64,000 nt of DNA. Source: Dyadobacter fermentans. Lineage in GTDB: Bacteria > Bacteroidota > Bacteroidia > Cytophagales > Spirosomataceae. The stretch lies in contig NZ_JAHXBN010000013.1 of NCBI RefSeq assembly GCF_019924045.1, positions 62,001-126,000 on the forward strand, written 5' to 3'. The translations under genes were made by a program, and so were the position numbers. Shown here piece by piece: positions 60,544 to 64,000 of this stretch (within the stretch, counting starts at the first letter, position 1; each line of letters opens with the position of its first letter). The notes below the pieces were generated by a model, which ran no database searches, was not told the origin of the DNA, and saw only the letters and a list, made by a program, of their open reading frames with translations.

Positions 60544-61461
60544 ATGAATGAGAGACAAAAACGGCTCAGGGAGCGACGGCTAATCAAGCTTTCGATCATT
60601 ACCGGTTCGGCTTTTACGATCTGGGCCATTATCGTCGGCATTGCCGGTGATTCCAAATCCATTATTTTCGACGCCCTTTTTTCGATGGTCGGGATCAGCC
60701 TGTCGGGGGTCTCGTTGCTGGTGAACAACTTCGTCCGCAAGCCCGACGACGACGACCTGCCCTTTGGCCGTGCGCAGTTCGAGCCGTTTTCGATGACGCT
60801 GCAATCGGCGGTGATCATTTTCCTCTGTTTGTACTCGCTCGCAACGTCGGTAATGGACATTATCAGCGGCGGAAAGTTCGTCGAGCTCGACATTGCCTTA
60901 CCCTATCTGATAGCCTCCATTATCGGCTGTTTTTTACTCTGGTTGTATTTCAGGCGGAAGGCGCTGCAAATCCGCTCCGAATATGTGCGCATTGAAGCTA
61001 CCGAGTGGCAGCTCGATGCGCTGCTGAGTACGGGCGTACTCGTGGTGTTGTCGTTGGGGTATTTTCTGCGGGACACGTCCATGGCCTACCTGATTCCCTA
61101 CCTCGATCCGGGGATGGTGATCATCATTTCTATTCTTTTCCTGCGCATACCGGTCAGGACATTCTGGAAAAATATCCGCGAACTGCTCCAATTCGCACCC
61201 GACGACGAGGTGGAAGAGAAAATCCACCAGGAAGCCGAAGCGATTTCGAAGCATTACGGCTTCATGGATGAATATGTGCGCGTAGCCAAAACGGGGAGCA
61301 GCTACACCATCGAAATCGATTTTCTGCTGCCCGAGGAACTCGCGCATACGCAGGTGAAGGAGCTCGACGGAATCAGGCAGGAGCTGTACGAGCGCATTCG
61401 GGGAGATTATAAAATGTGGCTTACCATTTCATTCACTACCGAGCGTAAATGGATGATTTGA
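60544..61461 (+). CDS. Cation diffusion facilitator (CDF) family transporter
   Basis: 305 residues; the ATG at 60544 (MNERQKRLRERR) is preferred over an upstream TTG. Membrane helices: ITGSAFTIWAIIVGIAG, LFSMVGISLSGVSLLV, LQSAVIIFLCLYSLATSVM, LIASIIGCFLLWLYF, LSTGVLVVLSLGYFL and MVIIISILFLRIPV. The metal-site positions are seen in D-x3-D form (IIFDALFSM; EATEWQLDALLSTG, where the His of classical Zn sites is replaced by Trp/Gln). A cytoplasmic C-terminal domain follows (HYGFMDEYVRVAKTGSSYTIEIDF). Divergence at the metal site suggests a substrate other than Zn2+. It is convergent with the AraC gene, 6 bases away. Confidence 0.88.
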   Translation: MNERQKRLRERRLIKLSIITGSAFTIWAIIVGIAGDSKSIIFDALFSMVGISLSGVSLLVNNFVRKPDDDDLPFGRAQFEPFSMTLQSAVIIFLCLYSLATSVMDIISGGKFVELDIALPYLIASIIGCFLLWLYFRRKALQIRSEYVRIEATEWQLDALLSTGVLVVLSLGYFLRDTSMAYLIPYLDPGMVIIISILFLRIPVRTFWKNIRELLQFAPDDEVEEKIHQEAEAISKHYGFMDEYVRVAKTGSSYTIEIDFLLPEELAHTQVKELDGIRQELYERIRGDYKMWLTISFTTERKWMI

Positions 61462-61467
61462 GGGGGG

Positions 61468-62436
61468 CTACCGCAACTGCATTTGCTTGGGCGTAATGCC
61501 GAATTTCCTTTTGAATGCCTGGATGAAATTGCTGCCGGTGGAATAGCCTACCCTCTCCGCCACCTCCTCGACCGTCAGACCGCCGTCGAGCAGCAGCTGG
61601 CGGGCGTGGAGCATTCGCTTTTCGTGGATCAGCCCGTATACCGTGGTATTGTATTTCAATTTGAAACCCTCGCGGATCTGGTGTTCCGATAGGCGCGAGT
61701 TTTCGGCAATGCTTTCCAGCGAATGTACCGTCAGAAAATGGCTACTGAGGTATTCGTAAATTTCGGACAGCTCTTGCCCGGCCACGGTTCGTAAGCCGGA
61801 GACACCGCGCTCTTGCCGGTACTGCTGCAATTGGAGGGCGAGCAGTTCGAGGATTTTACCGTTCAGGTACATTTCCGAAAGATCGTCGGCCACCGGCGCG
61901 TGCAATATGCGGTGCAGTACTGAATGCATTTCGGCATTCATCGTGGCCGCTTTACTGAAAAGAGCAAGGGGCTGCCCGTTTTCCAATGCTCTTTCCAGTG
62001 GTTTTATCGGACTGCCGTTTTGTTGCAGGAATTGGAGTAAATGCTCTTTTTTCAGGATCAATGCCAGGTATTCAAAGCCTTTCTGCCGGTTGTAAAAGAT
62101 GTCCGAATCGAAATTTTCGGAATAATAAATATTGTACTCTGCCGGCCGCAGCGGGTGCTCGCCGGGAATATCGCGGAAATGGGCGTTGGAATGGCCAGTC
62201 AACTGAAAATGCAGGCTGATGTGCGGGTCGCTTTTCATACCGCGGATTTGCATATCCTGCAAAAAATCGGCCTGGAAACGGATAATGCCGAAATTACGGG
62301 CATAGATATTCTTTACACGGTGGTTCACGAAGGGTATCCGCGGCGCGTCGTGCTCGAAGGTATCCACCGAAGGCTGCGAAAGAAACTTCCTGCCCGCGAT
62401 TTCCCTGTATGATTCATTATCAATGATATAAGCCAT
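61468..62436 (-). CDS. AraC-family transcriptional regulator
   Basis: 322 residues from M at 62436 (MAYIIDNESYREIAG). The N-terminal sensing domain (FVNHRVKNIYARNFGIIRFQADF, SDPHISLHFQLTGHSNAHF) resembles the cupin-like part of PobR-type regulators, and the two C-terminal helix-turn-helices are LESIAENSRLSEHQIREGFKLKYNTTVYGLIHEKRM and LTVEEVAERVGYSTGSNFIQAFKRKFGITPKQMQL. It is divergent from the epimerase gene at 62526 and may control it. Confidence 0.92.
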   Translation of the reverse strand: MAYIIDNESYREIAGRKFLSQPSVDTFEHDAPRIPFVNHRVKNIYARNFGIIRFQADFLQDMQIRGMKSDPHISLHFQLTGHSNAHFRDIPGEHPLRPAEYNIYYSENFDSDIFYNRQKGFEYLALILKKEHLLQFLQQNGSPIKPLERALENGQPLALFSKAATMNAEMHSVLHRILHAPVADDLSEMYLNGKILELLALQLQQYRQERGVSGLRTVAGQELSEIYEYLSSHFLTVHSLESIAENSRLSEHQIREGFKLKYNTTVYGLIHEKRMLHARQLLLDGGLTVEEVAERVGYSTGSNFIQAFKRKFGITPKQMQLR

Positions 62437-62493
62437 GCACAAATTTCAATGTTTTTATCGGCTATCCCAATATTTTTCAAAATCCGGGGTACC

Positions 62494-62501
62494 TACCTTT
62501 G
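62494..62501 (+). promoter_or_regulatory. Probable -7 box of the epimerase gene
   Basis: TACCTTTG matches TAnnTTTG exactly, 24 bases upstream of the ATG at 62526. A TTG -33 is not seen. Confidence 0.5.
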
Positions 62502-62525
62502 TCCGAAAACAGGTTTGATACAATC

Positions 62526-63512
62526 ATGAGTATTCTGGTAACAGGCAGTGCCGGGCATTTGGGGGAGGCGCTCATGCGTACCCTCAGAAACGAGGGCATA
62601 GCAGCCACAGGCATTGATATTAAGCATTCGACATATACCGATCTGGTAGGCGATATTGCAGACAGGGATTTTGTGAGAACAGCGATGCGCGGTGTCCGCA
62701 CCGTGATGCACACGGCTACGCTGCACAAGCCGCATGTTGCCACACACAGTAAGCAGGATTTTGTGAATACCAATATCACGGGTACGCTGAATTTACTCGA
62801 AGAGGCAGTGGCGCAGGGCGTTTCGGCTTTTGTGTTTACCAGTACCACCAGCACATTCGGTGCGGCCATGAACCCGGCGAAAGGCGAGCCTGCAGCGTGG
62901 ATTACCGAGGAAGTGGTCCCGCTCCCGAAAAACATTTACAGTGTCACGAAACTGGCTGCGGAAAACCTTTGCGAGCTTTTTTACCGCAAAAGCGGTTTGC
63001 CGGTGCTGATCCTGCGCACGTCGCGCTTCTTCCCCGAGGACGACGACAATGCGGAAACCCGCCGGCTTTACGACACGCCCAACGTGCAGGCGCTGGAATT
63101 GCTCTACCGCCGCGTCGATATTGCGGATGCCGTTTCAGCGCATTTATTAGCCATGGAAAAAGCCGGAACGATTGGTTTCGGCAAATACATTATCTCGGCG
63201 ACCACCCCATTTACGCCTTCGCATCTGGCGCAGCTGCATACAGATGCCCACGCGGTAATCCGCTCGTTGTATCCCGAATGCGAAGCGCTTTTCGATGGCC
63301 GGGGCTGGAAGTTGTTTTCCGAAATCGACCGCGTGTATGTGAACGAGCGCGCGCGGCGGGAGCTGGGCTGGCAGCCGGGATATGATTTTGCCCATGTGCT
63401 CCGGAGTTTACGAAATGGTACTGATTTTCGAAGCGAGCTCGCGCGGGAAATCGGCAGCAAGGGGTACCACGAAGAGGAATTCGAGGAAGGGCCGTTTCCA
63501 GTGGAGTCGTAA
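62526..63512 (+). CDS. NAD-dependent epimerase/dehydratase (extended SDR)
   Basis: 328 residues from ATG 62526 (MSILVTGSAGHLGEALM); an in-frame TTG at 62499 is less likely. The cofactor motif G-x2-G-x2-G (GSAGHLG), the central TSTTSTF strand and the catalytic Y-x3-K (YSVTKLAAE) are present. The end (PEGNxLDG-like CEALFDGRGWKLFSEIDRVYVNERARRELGW) matches sugar-nucleotide or NAD(P)-dependent epimerases of the extended SDR type. The substrate is not predictable. It is divergent from an AraC regulator. Confidence 0.9.
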   Translation: MSILVTGSAGHLGEALMRTLRNEGIAATGIDIKHSTYTDLVGDIADRDFVRTAMRGVRTVMHTATLHKPHVATHSKQDFVNTNITGTLNLLEEAVAQGVSAFVFTSTTSTFGAAMNPAKGEPAAWITEEVVPLPKNIYSVTKLAAENLCELFYRKSGLPVLILRTSRFFPEDDDNAETRRLYDTPNVQALELLYRRVDIADAVSAHLLAMEKAGTIGFGKYIISATTPFTPSHLAQLHTDAHAVIRSLYPECEALFDGRGWKLFSEIDRVYVNERARRELGWQPGYDFAHVLRSLRNGTDFRSELAREIGSKGYHEEEFEEGPFPVES

Positions 63513-63524
63513 GAGGAAATTGTA

Positions 63525-63698
63525 GTTGTTGTTACATGCCTACGGCATTTCGAAACACATGTTCCGGAACGCCTGGCTACCAATGTTTCGTGCCTGACGA
63601 CACTTTTAGACGGAACGCTCAATCGCGTTAGCGATGAAACATTGGTAGCAGACAGTTCAAATTCATGAGGGACAATGCCGTAGGCATGTAACAACAAC
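63525..63698. repeat. Nested palindromic repeat (REP/MITE-like element)
   Basis: A perfect 25-bp inverted repeat forms the ends (63525-63549 and 63674-63698; core TACATGCCTACGGCATT). Inside it a perfect 14-bp inverted repeat GCTACCAATGTTTC / GAAACATTGGTAGC (63576-63589 and 63636-63649) brackets a GC-rich centre. The 174-bp element has no coding capacity and lies between the convergent epimerase and dihydrolipoyl dehydrogenase genes. Confidence 0.85.
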
Positions 63699-63705
63699 AC
63701 AAACC

Positions 63706-64000
63706 TTACATATTCAAAGCACCACGCCCTGATGCCGCGAGGAACGCCTCTTTCAGCGCCTCCGCGTAGGTCGGGTGTGCGTAGGATATGGTCGACGATG
63801 CCAAATCCGTAATTTCATATTCCATGATCGTCACCGCCTGCGCAATGAGGTCGGCGGCACGGGCGCCGATGATGTGCACACCCAGCACCTCGCCGTATTT
63901 GGGATCGGAAAGTACTTTGGCGAAACCGGACGTGTCTCCGGCCGCACGACCACGACCGCTTGCAGAGAACGGAAATTTGCCTTTGTTGTACGGAATACCC
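63706..64000 (-). CDS. lpdA: Dihydrolipoyl dehydrogenase, C-terminal part (5' end outside window)
   Basis: The minus-strand frame is open to the window edge; the start lies beyond 64000. The visible 98 residues are the dimerisation domain: GIPYNKGKFPFSASGRGRA, SGFAKVLSDPKYGEVLGVHIIGARAADLIAQAV, and the catalytic HPT motif in YAHPTYAEALKEAFLAASG, where His acts as the base with a following Glu. The enzyme is the E3 subunit of pyruvate and 2-oxoglutarate dehydrogenase complexes. The gene name is by family only. Confidence 0.9.
   Translation of the reverse strand, partial: GIPYNKGKFPFSASGRGRAAGDTSGFAKVLSDPKYGEVLGVHIIGARAADLIAQAVTIMEYEITDLASSTISYAHPTYAEALKEAFLAASGRGALNM

Overview
The window looks like a chromosomal piece of a Bacteroidota, probably Cytophagales and close to Dyadobacter (inference). 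The reasons are SusC/SusD porins, a FecR/ECF pair, several secreted proteins with C-terminal type IX secretion (T9SS) sorting domains, a Gfo/Idh/MocA protein with a Tat leader, a ThuA/sugar dehydrogenase/cytochrome c fusion, and repeated promoter-like boxes of the Bacteroidota form TAnnTTTG, some with TTG about 20 nt upstream. Composition is roughly 50-55 % GC by eye. No rRNA, tRNA, CRISPR, IS element or prophage block was seen.

Layout. 1-3376: end of a sulfatase gene, a complete sulfatase and an enolase-superfamily sugar-acid dehydratase, translationally overlapped, a carbohydrate catabolic unit. 3396-14475: a DUF421 membrane protein, an ECF sigma factor divergent from a FecR anti-sigma gene, then SusC (with STN domain), SusD and a T9SS-secreted clan GH-D glycosidase: an ECF/FecR-controlled polysaccharide utilisation locus. 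14541-17385: a T9SS protein and an S74 (tail-fibre chaperone) surface protein. 17713-22774: a propeller histidine kinase and three LuxR-type regulators, two of which have lost the phosphoacceptor Asp. 22914-27377: a Nudix-type regulator divergent from a ThuA-GSDH-PKD-cytochrome c fusion, with a dyad operator between them. 27443-35442: an ABC permease, a GT39-like transferase and a 12-repeat FG-GAP surface protein.

35540-38094: an HxlR/DoxX pair with a triple dyad between them, then flavohaemoglobin (hmp) and an Rrf2 regulator that share an almost identical 26-bp operator. 38284-45920: an L-domain/LRR T9SS protein, an AhpD-like protein, a YCII/ECF42 pair, an OYE-type reductase, a run of small orphan and membrane proteins, and rpiA. 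46034-52643: a complete tripartite RND efflux operon under a TetR regulator; matching CTAAC-N3-GTTAR sites lie in front of both the regulator and the efflux genes.

52793-55617: an L,D-transpeptidase, then an Abi_2 (AbiF/AbiD-like) HEPN gene preceded by its own promoter and a two-tier hairpin ending in a T-run. This is the part most like a compact defence or toxin-antitoxin module with an RNA component. 55780-64000: two AraC regulators, a DUF4136 lipoprotein, a 54-aa small ORF, a Gfo/Idh/MocA oxidoreductase with a secreted beta-propeller partner, a cation diffusion facilitator, an epimerase, a nested-palindrome REP/MITE-like element and the 3' end of a dihydrolipoyl dehydrogenase gene. All assignments come from reading motifs; no database search was run.
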